Below, one piece after another: positions 6,373 to 14,059 of a stretch of DNA of 15,068 nucleotides. Location of the stretch: assembly GCA_023450775.1 (NCBI GenBank), contig JAEXGP010000107.1, positions 1 to 15,068 on the forward strand, written 5' to 3'. This DNA comes from Actinomycetes bacterium. Lineage in GTDB: Bacteria > Actinomycetota > Acidimicrobiia > Acidimicrobiales > Microtrichaceae. Both the position numbers and the translations under genes were made by a program. A model generated the notes under the pieces. The model did not search any database. It had not been told where the DNA came from and saw nothing but the letters and a program-made list of their open reading frames with translations. How positions within the stretch are numbered: position 1 is the first letter of the stretch; every line of letters begins with the position of its first letter.

Positions 6373-7941
6373 TCAGGGCCAGGGGACCTGCGCGTACTCC
6401 TCGCGGAGCTTGTACTTGAGCACCTTGCGCAGGGTCTCGTTGCGGGGGAGCGCGTCCACGATGACGAGCTGCTCCGGGAACTTCTGCTTCATGAGCTGGG
6501 CCTCGGTGAGCGTGGCCACCATCTCCTCGAACGTGAGGTCGTCCGCCGGGTCGGCCCCGGGCACCCGCTCGACGACGGCGCAGACCCGCTCGCCGCGCTC
6601 GCGGTCGGGGAGACCGATCACGGCGATGTCACCCACCTTGGGGTGCGCGTAGAGCAGGTCCTCGATCTCCTTGGCCGAGATGTTCTCGCCCTTGCGGATG
6701 ATCACGTCCTTCAGACGGCCGGTCAGCACGACGTGGCCGTCGGCCCGGACGTGGCCGAGGTCGCCGGTGCGGAACCAGCCGTCCTCGTCGAACGCCTCGG
6801 CCGTCGCGGCGTCGTCGGTGTAGCCCTTGAAGACCATCGGGCCCTTGAGCCGCACCTCGCCGTCCTCGCCCGGTCCGGCGACCGTGCCGTCCTCGGTCAC
6901 GATGCGCAGCTCGAGGCCCTCGACGGCCTTGCCCACCGTGTTGGCCAGCTGTTCGTCGGTGTCGTGCGGCGAGCCCTCGCAGATCATCGGGCACTCGGTC
7001 ATGCCGTAGCCGTGGCAGATCTTCACGCCGAACTCCCGCTTGACCTCCTCGAAGATCTCGGGCGGCATGGGCGCCCCGCCGCCCGACATCTTGCGCAGCG
7101 TCGGGATGATCGGGGTGTCGGGGTCCTTGCGCTGCTCGGTCAGGTACATCTGGTAGAAGGCCGTGCCGCCCCCGACCATGGTCACGCCGTTGGCGGCGAG
7201 CACCGGCACCGCCTTGTCGGGGACGAACGCCTCGAAGAGCACGGCGGGGAACCCGGCCAGCAGCATGGTGCCGAAGTAGTCCGGCCCGGCGATGTGGCTG
7301 AACGGGAACGCGATCGAGCCGACGTCCTCGGGGCTCATGTCCAGGGCCACGGCCAGTCCGTTGGCGCCGGTGATCAGCGTGCGGTCCGTGTGGCGCACGC
7401 CCTTGGGGTCCGACGTGGTGCCGGACGTGAAGTAGACCCACCGCACCTCATGGCCGTCGGTCGGCGCCGGGACGTCGGCCAGCACCGCCGGGTCGCCGTC
7501 GGGCAGGTCGGCGAACACGTCGACCACCACCGGCTTGTCCGCCAGGTCCGCGGTCAGCTCGTCGACCATGGCGGCGAAGTCGAACCCGCCCCACTCGCCG
7601 GGCACGAGCACGAACTCGGCCTGCGTGGCGCGGATGGCGTAGCCGACCTCCTTGTGGCGGTAGAAGTGCAGCACGGGGTTCTGCACCGCCCCGAGCCGGG
7701 CCAGGGCGAAGCTGGCGATGATCGTCTCGAAGCGGTTCGGCAGCTCCCACGTGACGCGGGTGCCGTGGCGGACGCCGAGGTCGTGGAAGCCGGCGGCGGC
7801 GCGCAGGGCGCGGTCCCGGAACTCGGCGCAGGTGATCGAGCGCCCGGACTCGTCGATGAGCAGCAGCGCGTCGGGCGTGGCCTCCGCCCGGCGCTCGACG
7901 AGCTCCCACAGCGTCTCGGTGTCGGCGAACGTCATGCCCAT
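6373..7941 (-). CDS. AMP-dependent acyl-CoA synthetase / ligase
   Basis: This 522-residue member of the ANL adenylating family has all core motifs. They are the phosphate loop YFTSGTTSDPKGV (170-182), GYGMTE (311-316), GWFRTGD (388-394), GRLKDVIIRKGENIS (408-422) and a C-terminal catalytic Lys506 in RNETLRKVLK, where the usual GK is RK. It activates a carboxylic acid with ATP and transfers the acyl group to coenzyme A. Overall character resembles short/medium-chain or cyclohexanecarboxylate-type ligases, but the substrate is not determinable. ATG 7941 is chosen: GGGGG lies 4 bases before it and a TAGTGT promoter about 36 bp upstream. ATG 7935 is an alternative. The frame also extends to 8067, but that part has no family similarity and crosses the divergent promoter region. 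No beta-oxidation genes are adjacent. Confidence 0.93.
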   Translation of the reverse strand: MGMTFADTETLWELVERRAEATPDALLLIDESGRSITCAEFRDRALRAAAGFHDLGVRHGTRVTWELPNRFETIIASFALARLGAVQNPVLHFYRHKEVGYAIRATQAEFVLVPGEWGGFDFAAMVDELTADLADKPVVVDVFADLPDGDPAVLADVPAPTDGHEVRWVYFTSGTTSDPKGVRHTDRTLITGANGLAVALDMSPEDVGSIAFPFSHIAGPDYFGTMLLAGFPAVLFEAFVPDKAVPVLAANGVTMVGGGTAFYQMYLTEQRKDPDTPIIPTLRKMSGGGAPMPPEIFEEVKREFGVKICHGYGMTECPMICEGSPHDTDEQLANTVGKAVEGLELRIVTEDGTVAGPGEDGEVRLKGPMVFKGYTDDAATAEAFDEDGWFRTGDLGHVRADGHVVLTGRLKDVIIRKGENISAKEIEDLLYAHPKVGDIAVIGLPDRERGERVCAVVERVPGADPADDLTFEEMVATLTEAQLMKQKFPEQLVIVDALPRNETLRKVLKYKLREEYAQVPWP

Positions 7942-7976
7942 GGATCCCCCGGGTGGTCGTGCGGACGGCGGAGGTG

Positions 7977-7982
7977 ACACTA
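7977..7982 (-). promoter_or_regulatory. Candidate -10 box (TAGTGT, minus strand) for the acyl-CoA synthetase
   Basis: TAGTGT on the minus strand predicts transcription start near 7970 and a leader of about 29 nt holding the GGGGG ribosome binding site. This gene would thus be conventionally led, unlike several neighbours. The 161-bp gap 7942-8102 also holds the divergent obgE promoter. Confidence 0.45.
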
Positions 7983-8088
7983 GCCAGCGGCGCGGCCGCA
8001 GGTGAACGGGCGTTCGGCCCCGTCCGGTCCTGCCTCGTCGGCCGTGGTCCCGGCCGGCAACCCGCACGAGCCCCGACGGTGCGGCCCG

Positions 8089-8094
8089 TAGGCT
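8089..8094 (+). promoter_or_regulatory. Candidate -10 box (TAGGCT) for obgE-proB
   Basis: TAGGCT ends 9 nt before GTG 8103, so transcription would begin about 8101, giving a leaderless obgE message. No Shine-Dalgarno sequence is visible before the GTG, which agrees. No clear -35 was seen. Confidence 0.6.
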
Positions 8095-8102
8095 GGGTCT
8101 CC

Positions 8103-9455
8103 GTGTCGAACTTCGTGGACGAGTGCTCCCTCAACGTGAAGGGAGGGGACGGCGGCGCCGGCTGCGTGTCGTTCCGGCGCGAGGCGCACACCCCGCTCGG
8201 CGGGCCCGACGGCGGCGACGGTGGCAAGGGCGGCGACGTCTGGCTGGTCGCCGACCACAACACCGCCTCGCTGCTCGCGTTCCGCGACCACCCGCACCGC
8301 AAGGCCCGCAGCGGCGTCCACGGCAAGGGCGCCAAGCGCCACGGCGCCAAGGGCGACGACCTCGTCGTCCCCGTCCCGGTGGGCACGCAGATCATGGACT
8401 GGGAGGGCCAGCCGCTCGCCGACCTGGTGAGCCACGGCGACCGCTGGCTCGCCGCGGCCGGCGGCCAGGGCGGCAAGGGCAACGCCCGGTTCCTGTCGAA
8501 CAAGCGACGGGCGCCCGGCTTCGCCGAACAGGGCGAGGTGGGGGAGGAGCGCTGGATCCGTCTGGAGCTCAAGCTCATGGCGGACGTGGCGCTGGTGGGG
8601 TTCCCGAACGTGGGCAAGTCCACCCTCATCAGCCGGATCTCGGCCGCCCGGCCCAAGATCGCCGACTACCCGTTCACCACCCTCGAACCCAACCTGGGTG
8701 TCGTCCGCCTGGACGACGGCTTCGAGATGGTCGTCGCCGACATCCCCGGGCTCATCGAGGGCGCGGCGGAGGGCCGCGGGCTGGGCCACCGCTTCCTCCG
8801 CCACATCGAGCGGGCCTCGGTGCTGGTGCTGCTGCTCGACCTCTCGCCGTTCGCCGGCGCCACCTGGCAGGAGCAGGAGGTCACGCTGCTCGGCGAGCTC
8901 GGCGACTACCGACCGGACCTCCTGACACGACCCCGGTTGCGGGTCGGCTCGCGGGCGGACCTCGCCGAGCCCGGCGTGGTCGACGGCTTCGACGGCCTGG
9001 TGGTCTCGGCGGTCACGGGCGAGGGCATCCCACAGCTCATCGGCGCGCTGCGGCGCGAGGTGGAGACCGCCCGCGCCGAGCAGGCGCCGCCCGAGGGGTT
9101 CGTCACGCTGCGGCCCGCGGTCGAGGGAATCACGATCAGCCGTCGCGACGACGGCAGCTTCGTGGTCGAGGGCCGGGAGGCGATCCGTGCCGTCAACCTC
9201 AACGACCTGACCAACCCCGAGGCGCTGGACGTGGCCCGCGAGCGGCTCGCCAAGCTCGGGGTCGACCGCGCCCTGGGTCGCGCCGGTGCCCGCAACGGCG
9301 ACGTCGTCCACATCGGGGGCGTGTCGTTCGACTACGAGTCCGACACCGACATGGCCGTGCAGCCCTTCGACGAGGCCCCCTCCGACGACGATCTCGACGA
9401 CTTCGACCACGTCGATGGCGAGCCGGTCCGTCCCGACGAGGGGGTCGAGCCGTGA
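8103..9455 (+). CDS. obgE: GTPase Obg/CgtA
   Basis: This 450-residue protein starts at GTG 8103. The frame is open back to 7953, but the N-terminus SNFVDECSLNVKGGDGGAGC is the standard Obg start and the TAGGCT box fixes it. Domains: glycine-rich Obg fold (1-160); G domain with G1 GFPNVGKS (166-173), G2 Thr192-Thr193 in PFTTLEPN, G3 DIPG (213-216) and G5 SAVTGEG (302-308); an OCT domain at about 335-420; then an acidic tail. The G4 motif, normally NKxD, reads SRAD (283-286): the Asp that selects guanine is kept, but Asn and Lys are replaced. Obg assists 50S assembly and responds to (p)ppGpp. proB overlaps its stop by 4 bp. Unlike the common order, rplU-rpmA is not immediately upstream but 3.5 kb away. 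Confidence 0.96.
   Translation: MSNFVDECSLNVKGGDGGAGCVSFRREAHTPLGGPDGGDGGKGGDVWLVADHNTASLLAFRDHPHRKARSGVHGKGAKRHGAKGDDLVVPVPVGTQIMDWEGQPLADLVSHGDRWLAAAGGQGGKGNARFLSNKRRAPGFAEQGEVGEERWIRLELKLMADVALVGFPNVGKSTLISRISAARPKIADYPFTTLEPNLGVVRLDDGFEMVVADIPGLIEGAAEGRGLGHRFLRHIERASVLVLLLDLSPFAGATWQEQEVTLLGELGDYRPDLLTRPRLRVGSRADLAEPGVVDGFDGLVVSAVTGEGIPQLIGALRREVETARAEQAPPEGFVTLRPAVEGITISRRDDGSFVVEGREAIRAVNLNDLTNPEALDVARERLAKLGVDRALGRAGARNGDVVHIGGVSFDYESDTDMAVQPFDEAPSDDDLDDFDHVDGEPVRPDEGVEP
9438..9444 (+). promoter_or_regulatory. Ribosome binding site for proB inside obgE
   Basis: GAGGGGG lies within the last obgE codons, seven bases before GTG 9452. It supports the proB start that overlaps the obgE stop (GTGA) and coupled translation. 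Confidence 0.7.
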
Positions 9456-10546
9456 GGGTGGTGCTGAAGCTCGGGACCTCCAGCCTGACCGACCGCCACG
9501 GCGTGATCGACGCGGACGCGGTGGCCAAGACCGCGCACGAGGTCGCCACGGCCCGCGACGCCGGTCACGAGGTGGTGCTCGTGTCGTCGGGCGCCGTGGC
9601 GGCGGGGCTGCCGGCGCTGGGCATCGGCGCGGACGAGCGCCCCCGGGACGCCCGCACGCTGCAGGCCGTGTCGGCCGTCGGCCAGGCCCGCCTGATGCAG
9701 ACCTGGGGCGAGCACCTGGGGACGCACGGCCTCGTGGGCGGACAGGTGCTCCTGGCTCCGCTCGACTTCATGGTGCGGGCCCAGTACCTCCACGCCCGCT
9801 CCACGCTGGAACGCCTACTGGAGCTCGGCGTGGTCCCGGTCGTCAACGAGAACGACGCGATCGCGGACGACGAGATCCGCTTCGGCGACAACGACCGGAT
9901 CGCCGCGCTGGTGGCCCAGCTGCTGGGTGCCGAGTTGCTCGTGCTCCTGACCGACACGCCCGGACTGATGGACGCGGATCCCCGGGTGGCGGCCGAGGCG
10001 TCGCTGATCGAGGAGATCGTCGAGGTCGACCAGCAGCTCGAGGAGCTGGCCGGAGGAGCGGGCTCGGACCGCGGATCGGGCGGCATGGCGTCCAAGCTCG
10101 CTGCGGCCAAGATGGCGTCGTGGTCGGGTGTGCGGGCGGTGATCGCCGCCGCCGGCCGCCCGGGCGTGGTCGCCGACGCGATCGCCGGACGGGCCGGAGT
10201 GGGCACGATCGTCCTGCCCCGTGCCCGTCGCCTGTCCGCCCGCAAGCTCTGGATCGCGTTCGCGCTGCCCTCGCACGGCCGTGTGGCGATCGACGCGGGA
10301 GCCGCACGGGCGGTCGCGGGCGGCGGGCGGTCGCTGCTCGCCGCCGGCGTGGTCGGGGTCGAGGGCGCGTTCGACGCCGAGGACGCGGTCGAGGTGGTCG
10401 GACCCGACGGCGCGGTCGTCGCCAAGGGCCTGGTTCGGGTGGACACGCCGACGCTGCGGTCGATGGCCGGTCGTCGGTCCGCGGACATGGCCGACGGGTC
10501 CGGCGAGGTCATCCACGCGGACGACCTGGTGGTCCTGCCGGGCTGA
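9452..10546 (+). CDS. proB: Glutamate 5-kinase
   Basis: This 364-residue enzyme phosphorylates glutamate at the gamma-carboxyl, the first step of proline synthesis. The amino acid kinase domain starts at once: VVLKLGTSSL (3-12, Lys6), VVLVSSGAVAAG (41-52), substrate loop VVPVVNENDAI (127-137), GDNDRIAA (145-152), LLTDTPGL (165-172) and GSGGMASKL (208-216). A C-terminal PUA domain follows (about 262-364). The GTG at 9452 overlaps the obgE TGA and has a good GAGGGGG before it; frame sequence further upstream is obgE shadow. The partner proA, often next in line, is absent: pspA converges 69 bp downstream. Feedback inhibition by proline is known for the family. Confidence 0.96.
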   Translation: MRVVLKLGTSSLTDRHGVIDADAVAKTAHEVATARDAGHEVVLVSSGAVAAGLPALGIGADERPRDARTLQAVSAVGQARLMQTWGEHLGTHGLVGGQVLLAPLDFMVRAQYLHARSTLERLLELGVVPVVNENDAIADDEIRFGDNDRIAALVAQLLGAELLVLLTDTPGLMDADPRVAAEASLIEEIVEVDQQLEELAGGAGSDRGSGGMASKLAAAKMASWSGVRAVIAAAGRPGVVADAIAGRAGVGTIVLPRARRLSARKLWIAFALPSHGRVAIDAGAARAVAGGGRSLLAAGVVGVEGAFDAEDAVEVVGPDGAVVAKGLVRVDTPTLRSMAGRRSADMADGSGEVIHADDLVVLPG

Positions 10547-10568
10547 CCCCTCTGGCGCGGCCTGCTCT

Positions 10569-10608
10569 GTTCCCGGACCGGCACCCGAACAGGTGCGGTG
10601 GTGGGAAC
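10569..10608. terminator. Imperfect hairpin between convergent proB and pspA
   Basis: GTTCCC (10569-10574) pairs with GGGAAC (10603-10608). Inside, ACC-(G)-GCACC (10577-10585) pairs with GGTGCGGT (10592-10599) with one bulged base and loop CGAACA. Almost the whole 69-bp intergenic stretch folds, in the place where two converging transcripts must end. There is no T-run, and the stem has internal mismatches. Confidence 0.45.
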
Positions 10609-10615
10609 GAAACGG

Positions 10616-11413
10616 TCAGGCGCCGGGTGACGGCTCCTGCGCCGGGGCCGACTCGGTGGCGGCAGCGGCGTCGACCGCGGGCGCCTCGGCCTCGCCGATG
10701 CCGAGCTTGGAGCGGATCTCCGACAGGCGGGCCTGGGCCTCGACGTTGATCGAGGCCTGCTCCACCTCGAGCATCTTCGACTCGACCGACATGTCCTGCA
10801 GCTCCGCCATGCCCTTGGCCTTGGCGTAGCGGGTCTCGATCTTCTCCCTGACCTCGTCGAGCGTGGGCACGTCCTCGCCGACCTGCTCGGAGAGCGAGGC
10901 CATGGCCTTGTTCATCTGCTCCTGCATCTTGGCCTGGTCGAGCTGACCCAGGAGCTTCTGCTTCTCGGCCAGCTTCTGCTGCAGCACCCGGGAGTTCTGC
11001 TGCACGGCGTTCTTGGCCTGCTCGGCCGCCTGAGTGGCCTGCAGCGACATCGCCTTGAGGTTCTCGACCTCCTTCTCCTTGGCGATGAGCTGGTTGGCGA
11101 ACGCCTCGGCCGCGGACGTGTACTCGGCCGCCTTGGCCGCGTCACCCCGCTTGGCGGCCTCGTCGGCCATGAGCACGGCCTGCTGCGCGTTGCGGTTGAG
11201 CTTCTCGAGCTCCGCCAGCGTGGCATCCAGACGCATCTCGTTCTGCTTCTGGTTGGCGATCACGTTGGCCGCCTGCTCCTTGAGCCGGCGGTGCTGCTCC
11301 TGCGCCTCGGTGATGGCCTGCTCGAGCTGCACCTTGGGGTCGGCCTTCTCGTTGAAGACGCTGTTGACCTTGGCGCCCATGTAGGCCCACCAACGCTTGA
11401 TCGCTTTCCACAT
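10616..11413 (-). CDS. pspA: PspA/IM30 (ESCRT-III-like) family membrane-protection protein
   Basis: From ATG 11413 the product is 265 residues. It opens with an amphipathic membrane-binding segment (MWKAIKRWWAYMGAKVNSVF) and continues as an almost unbroken charged coiled coil with PspA features such as DPKVQLEQAITEAQEQ near 26-41. It ends in an Ala/Pro/Glu-rich tail of about 25 residues. PspA proteins bind stressed inner membranes, assemble into ESCRT-III-like scaffolds and limit proton leakage. No pspB, pspC or clgR-like regulator is next to it. A GTG at 11419 precedes the ATG, but the TAGTCT box at 11420-11425 puts transcription start at the ATG itself, excluding the GTG. It follows murJ on the same strand after 111 bp, with its own promoter. 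An alternative reading is a vegetative Vipp1-like relative. Confidence 0.93.
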   Translation of the reverse strand: MWKAIKRWWAYMGAKVNSVFNEKADPKVQLEQAITEAQEQHRRLKEQAANVIANQKQNEMRLDATLAELEKLNRNAQQAVLMADEAAKRGDAAKAAEYTSAAEAFANQLIAKEKEVENLKAMSLQATQAAEQAKNAVQQNSRVLQQKLAEKQKLLGQLDQAKMQEQMNKAMASLSEQVGEDVPTLDEVREKIETRYAKAKGMAELQDMSVESKMLEVEQASINVEAQARLSEIRSKLGIGEAEAPAVDAAAATESAPAQEPSPGA

Positions 11414-11419
11414 GGTCAC

Positions 11420-11425
11420 AGACTA
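11420..11425 (-). promoter_or_regulatory. Candidate -10 box (TAGTCT, minus strand) for pspA
   Basis: TAGTCT on the minus strand ends 7 nt before ATG 11413, so the mRNA would begin with the start codon. The same hexamer precedes the dNTPase gene. No -35 is evident. Confidence 0.6.
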
Positions 11426-11432
11426 CGTCTGC

Positions 11433-11447
11433 ACGGGCTTCGCCCGT
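11433..11447 (-). terminator. Small hairpin between murJ and pspA
   Basis: ACGGGC (11433-11438) and GCCCGT (11442-11447) form a perfect 6-bp stem with a three-base loop, between the murJ stop and the pspA promoter. It may end murJ transcripts or lie in the -35 region of pspA. The short stem and absent T-run keep confidence low. Confidence 0.35.
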
Positions 11448-11524
11448 CGGTGGGCGTCGACGCTCCTGCGGAGCGGCTCCCGTGGGTTCCGACCGAGGTG
11501 CATGGCGCTGCGGGACCCGTCCGG

Positions 11525-13261
11525 TCACCCGGCCATGGACCGGCCACGGCGGCGAGCGCCCTGGCGCAGCCGGTCGATCGCCGGTTCGAAGCCCTTGGGC
11601 TTCAGCATGAACGTCACGGGCACGAACACGGCCACCGCCACGCCGACCAGGACCACGAGCTGCACGAGGGGTCCCACCTGGTCGCCGAGCACCACCTGCG
11701 TGGCGACCAGGGCGAACAGCACCGCCACCCCCACGCCCACCGAGCGCAGCAGCGGCCACGCGGCTCGAACGGTCAGCAGATGCGGCACCCGTCGGTTGAG
11801 CACGTACAACGTCAGTGCAGCGATCACCCAGTAGGACACCGAGTAGGCCACCGCCAGGCCCTCGGACCCCCACAGCTGGGTGAACGGGATGATCAGCGCC
11901 ACGTTGATCACGTTCTGCAGCACGTTGAGGAAGAACGGTGTCCGGGTGTCGCGGCGGGCGAAGAACGCCCGCACGCAGTAGAGGTACAGCGAGAACGCCG
12001 GCAGCCCGATCGCGAACCCCAGCAGCATCTGCGTGGTGCGGGTCGTGTCCTCGGCGGTGAAGCTGCCCCGCTGCAGGAAGATCCGGATCAGCGGCTCGCC
12101 GATGAACAGCAGACCCACCGCCGCGGGCAGCAGGAACGTCAGCAGGAGGCTGGTCCCCTCGCGGAACCGGGCGATGTAGGCCCGGTCGTCGCGGTCGACG
12201 GCCGCCTCGGCGAGCTCGGGGAGGATCGCGGTCATCAGCGACACCGCGATCAGGCCGTGCGGCAGCTGGAAGAAGATGAACGCGTACTGGTAGGCGGACA
12301 CCGTGCCGGCGTCCTGGCCGCGGGCCAGGGTGAGGATCAGCAGCAGCGAGATCTGGTTGGCGGCCGCGAAGCCGACCGTCCACCCCGACAGCCGCAGCAC
12401 CGAGCGCACCGCCGGGTGCCGGGGCTGGAACCGCCACCGGAGCGTGATGCCCGCCCGCCGGATGAACGGCACGAGCGCGATCGCCATCACCGCCACGCCG
12501 GCCGTCGTGCCCAGACCGAGCACGTAGACCTGCCCCATCTCGGCGCCCGACCGGGCGAACCACTGCGCGGCGATCACGGCGGCGGCCGCGGTGACCAGGT
12601 TGGTGAGCACCGGCGTGAAGGCCGGTGGCGCGAAGCGTCGTCGGGCGTGCAGGAGCGCGGTCACCAGCGTGGTGACGCCGTAGAAGAGGATCTGGGGGAT
12701 CAGCAGCTCCAGGAAGTCGTCGCCGAGCTCCAGCTGCTGGGCCCGTTCGGCGCCCTCCAGCGGCAGGGCGAACAGGCGGTTGACCCACGGGGCCAGCAGC
12801 ACGCCGAGCAGCGTCATGGCCACGATCGCCGAGAACGCCACCGTCGTCACGACCGAGGCCGTGTCGTCGTCGGCGTCGTCGAGCGTGCGGACGAACAGCG
12901 GAACGAGCGTGGACGACAGCACGCCACCCAGCACGAGCTCGTAGAGGATGTTCGGCGTGGTGTTCGCGAGGTTGTAGACGTCCGCGATCGTGGTGAGGCC
13001 GAGCGCGTACGTCAGTGCCCCGACGCGGACGAGGCCGGTGACGCGGCTGAGCGTGGTGCCGACGGCCGGCCAGGCGCTGGCTGCGAGCAGGCTGCGGCCC
13101 CGCCGGTCGTCGACCACGGGTGCCGCAGCCGTCGCCTCAGCATCGGTGCCGCTGCGATCGACGCGATGGCGTTCGACGATGACGTCGTCGCCCACCTCCA
13201 TCTCCTCGGCGGCGACGTCCCGGCCGAGGTCCTCGTCGTCCCAGCGATCCGTGCCGCTCAT
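11525..13261 (-). CDS. murJ: Lipid II flippase MurJ (MviN family)
   Basis: This 578-residue polytopic membrane protein moves lipid II across the membrane for peptidoglycan synthesis. ATG 13261 overlaps the stop of the upstream gene (ATGA). Residues 1-55 are an acidic, hydrophilic cytosolic extension absent from E. coli MurJ. The first helix follows with LSRVTGLVRV, whose Arg73 and Arg79 align with E. coli Arg18 and Arg24. The next motif PNILYELVLGGVLSSTLVPLF has YEL where E. coli has RRIF, a form I recall from actinobacterial MurJ. Later motifs include LPHGLIAVSLMTAILPEL and repeated hydrophobic segments consistent with about 14 helices. The protein ends in a basic stretch. Mycobacterial MurJ carries a large C-terminal pseudokinase region; none is present here. 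Co-transcription with the upstream coiled-coil gene is likely. Confidence 0.94.
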   Translation of the reverse strand: MSGTDRWDDEDLGRDVAAEEMEVGDDVIVERHRVDRSGTDAEATAAAPVVDDRRGRSLLAASAWPAVGTTLSRVTGLVRVGALTYALGLTTIADVYNLANTTPNILYELVLGGVLSSTLVPLFVRTLDDADDDTASVVTTVAFSAIVAMTLLGVLLAPWVNRLFALPLEGAERAQQLELGDDFLELLIPQILFYGVTTLVTALLHARRRFAPPAFTPVLTNLVTAAAAVIAAQWFARSGAEMGQVYVLGLGTTAGVAVMAIALVPFIRRAGITLRWRFQPRHPAVRSVLRLSGWTVGFAAANQISLLLILTLARGQDAGTVSAYQYAFIFFQLPHGLIAVSLMTAILPELAEAAVDRDDRAYIARFREGTSLLLTFLLPAAVGLLFIGEPLIRIFLQRGSFTAEDTTRTTQMLLGFAIGLPAFSLYLYCVRAFFARRDTRTPFFLNVLQNVINVALIIPFTQLWGSEGLAVAYSVSYWVIAALTLYVLNRRVPHLLTVRAAWPLLRSVGVGVAVLFALVATQVVLGDQVGPLVQLVVLVGVAVAVFVPVTFMLKPKGFEPAIDRLRQGARRRGRSMAG

Positions 13262-13983
13262 GCCGGTCCCGCCGCGTCGGTCTCCTCGACGGCGAGGCGC
13301 AACGACTCCATCTCGGAGACGATCGCGTCCACCTCGCTGCCGATGCCGCCGACCGCACCCGCGTCCGCCTGGGTCACGGCCAGCTCGACGGTTCGCGTCA
13401 CCGTCTCGTCCAGGCGGGCGTCCAGCAGCCGCAGCCGGTCGTAGGTGTCGAAGATCGTGCGGTCCAGGCGCTCGGCCGAGTCGAGCTGGGCGGAGATGGC
13501 CTGGATGGTGGCGTCGGACCGCTCCGTGCGCGGTCCCGCCTCGGCCGCGTCGAGCTCGGCCCGGACCGCGTCCACGTCGATCTGCTGCCGGCCCTCCGAC
13601 AGCGTGTTGCCGGCCCGGGCGATCCGCCCGGCGTCGTCCACCGCCGCGTCCAGCCGGGTGCCCACCTCGACGAGCCGGTCCCGCAGCGGTCCGGCCTGCA
13701 CCGACGAGATCGCCCGGTCGTAGCGCCGCCGGGCGTCGAGCACGCCCTGCATGAGCCCTCGCCACGGCTCCTGGAGGTTCCGCACGTCGGCGGACGGCCG
13801 TTCCGGCGCCCTGGGCACCGCGGCCAGCACCCGCGCCGCGTACGCGCCGAGCCCGAGCACTGCGCCGACTGGCCCGAAGGCGAGGATCCCGACCGCTGCG
13901 CCGGCGCCGGTGGCGAGGATCGCCGACGGCGAGGTCGTCGCCCGCGCGACCCTCGGCGTGAAGAAGCGGTCGCGGAAGGACAT
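13258..13983 (-). CDS. Unrecognised protein: membrane hairpin plus coiled coil, coupled to murJ
   Basis: I do not recognise this 241-residue protein. ATG 13983 gives MSFRDRFFTPRVARA, a short basic stretch. A Gly/Ala-rich hydrophobic region at about 19-55 follows, long enough for one long or two short membrane helices, with a basic loop after it. Residues 60-241 are hydrophilic, rich in Ala, Arg, Asp and Glu, with heptad-like spacing suggesting a helical bundle or coiled coil, and no Cys or catalytic motif. A GTG at 14031 would add 16 residues with no ribosome binding site, so 13983 is preferred; an AAGTCT sequence 10 nt before it is a degenerate form of the local -10 box. The stop overlaps the murJ start (ATGA), implying coupled synthesis. 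A scaffold or partner for MurJ at the membrane is a guess from position. Confidence 0.75.
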   Translation of the reverse strand: MSFRDRFFTPRVARATTSPSAILATGAGAAVGILAFGPVGAVLGLGAYAARVLAAVPRAPERPSADVRNLQEPWRGLMQGVLDARRRYDRAISSVQAGPLRDRLVEVGTRLDAAVDDAGRIARAGNTLSEGRQQIDVDAVRAELDAAEAGPRTERSDATIQAISAQLDSAERLDRTIFDTYDRLRLLDARLDETVTRTVELAVTQADAGAVGGIGSEVDAIVSEMESLRLAVEETDAAGPA

Positions 13984-14059
13984 GGCCCGTACAGACTTGC
14001 AGGTCGCCGCCGACCAGCGGCGCAACCCCACCGGCCTGATCGACCGAGGATGAGATCTG

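Noticed and set aside
6301..7977. Long plus-strand open frame (558 codons) opposite the acyl-CoA synthetase
   Set aside because: Antisense shadow; the minus strand has all adenylation motifs in order.
7980..9410. Minus-strand open frame opposite obgE
   Set aside because: Shadow of obgE, whose GTPase motifs are unambiguous.
11291..13444. Long plus-strand open frame (717 codons) opposite murJ
   Set aside because: His/Arg/Gln/Gly-rich shadow of murJ with no recognisable domain; MurJ motifs are clear on the minus strand.
13262..13765. N-terminal extension of the murJ frame upstream of ATG 13261
   Set aside because: It overlaps the coiled-coil gene in another frame, lacks MurJ similarity, and the ATGA junction explains the true start.
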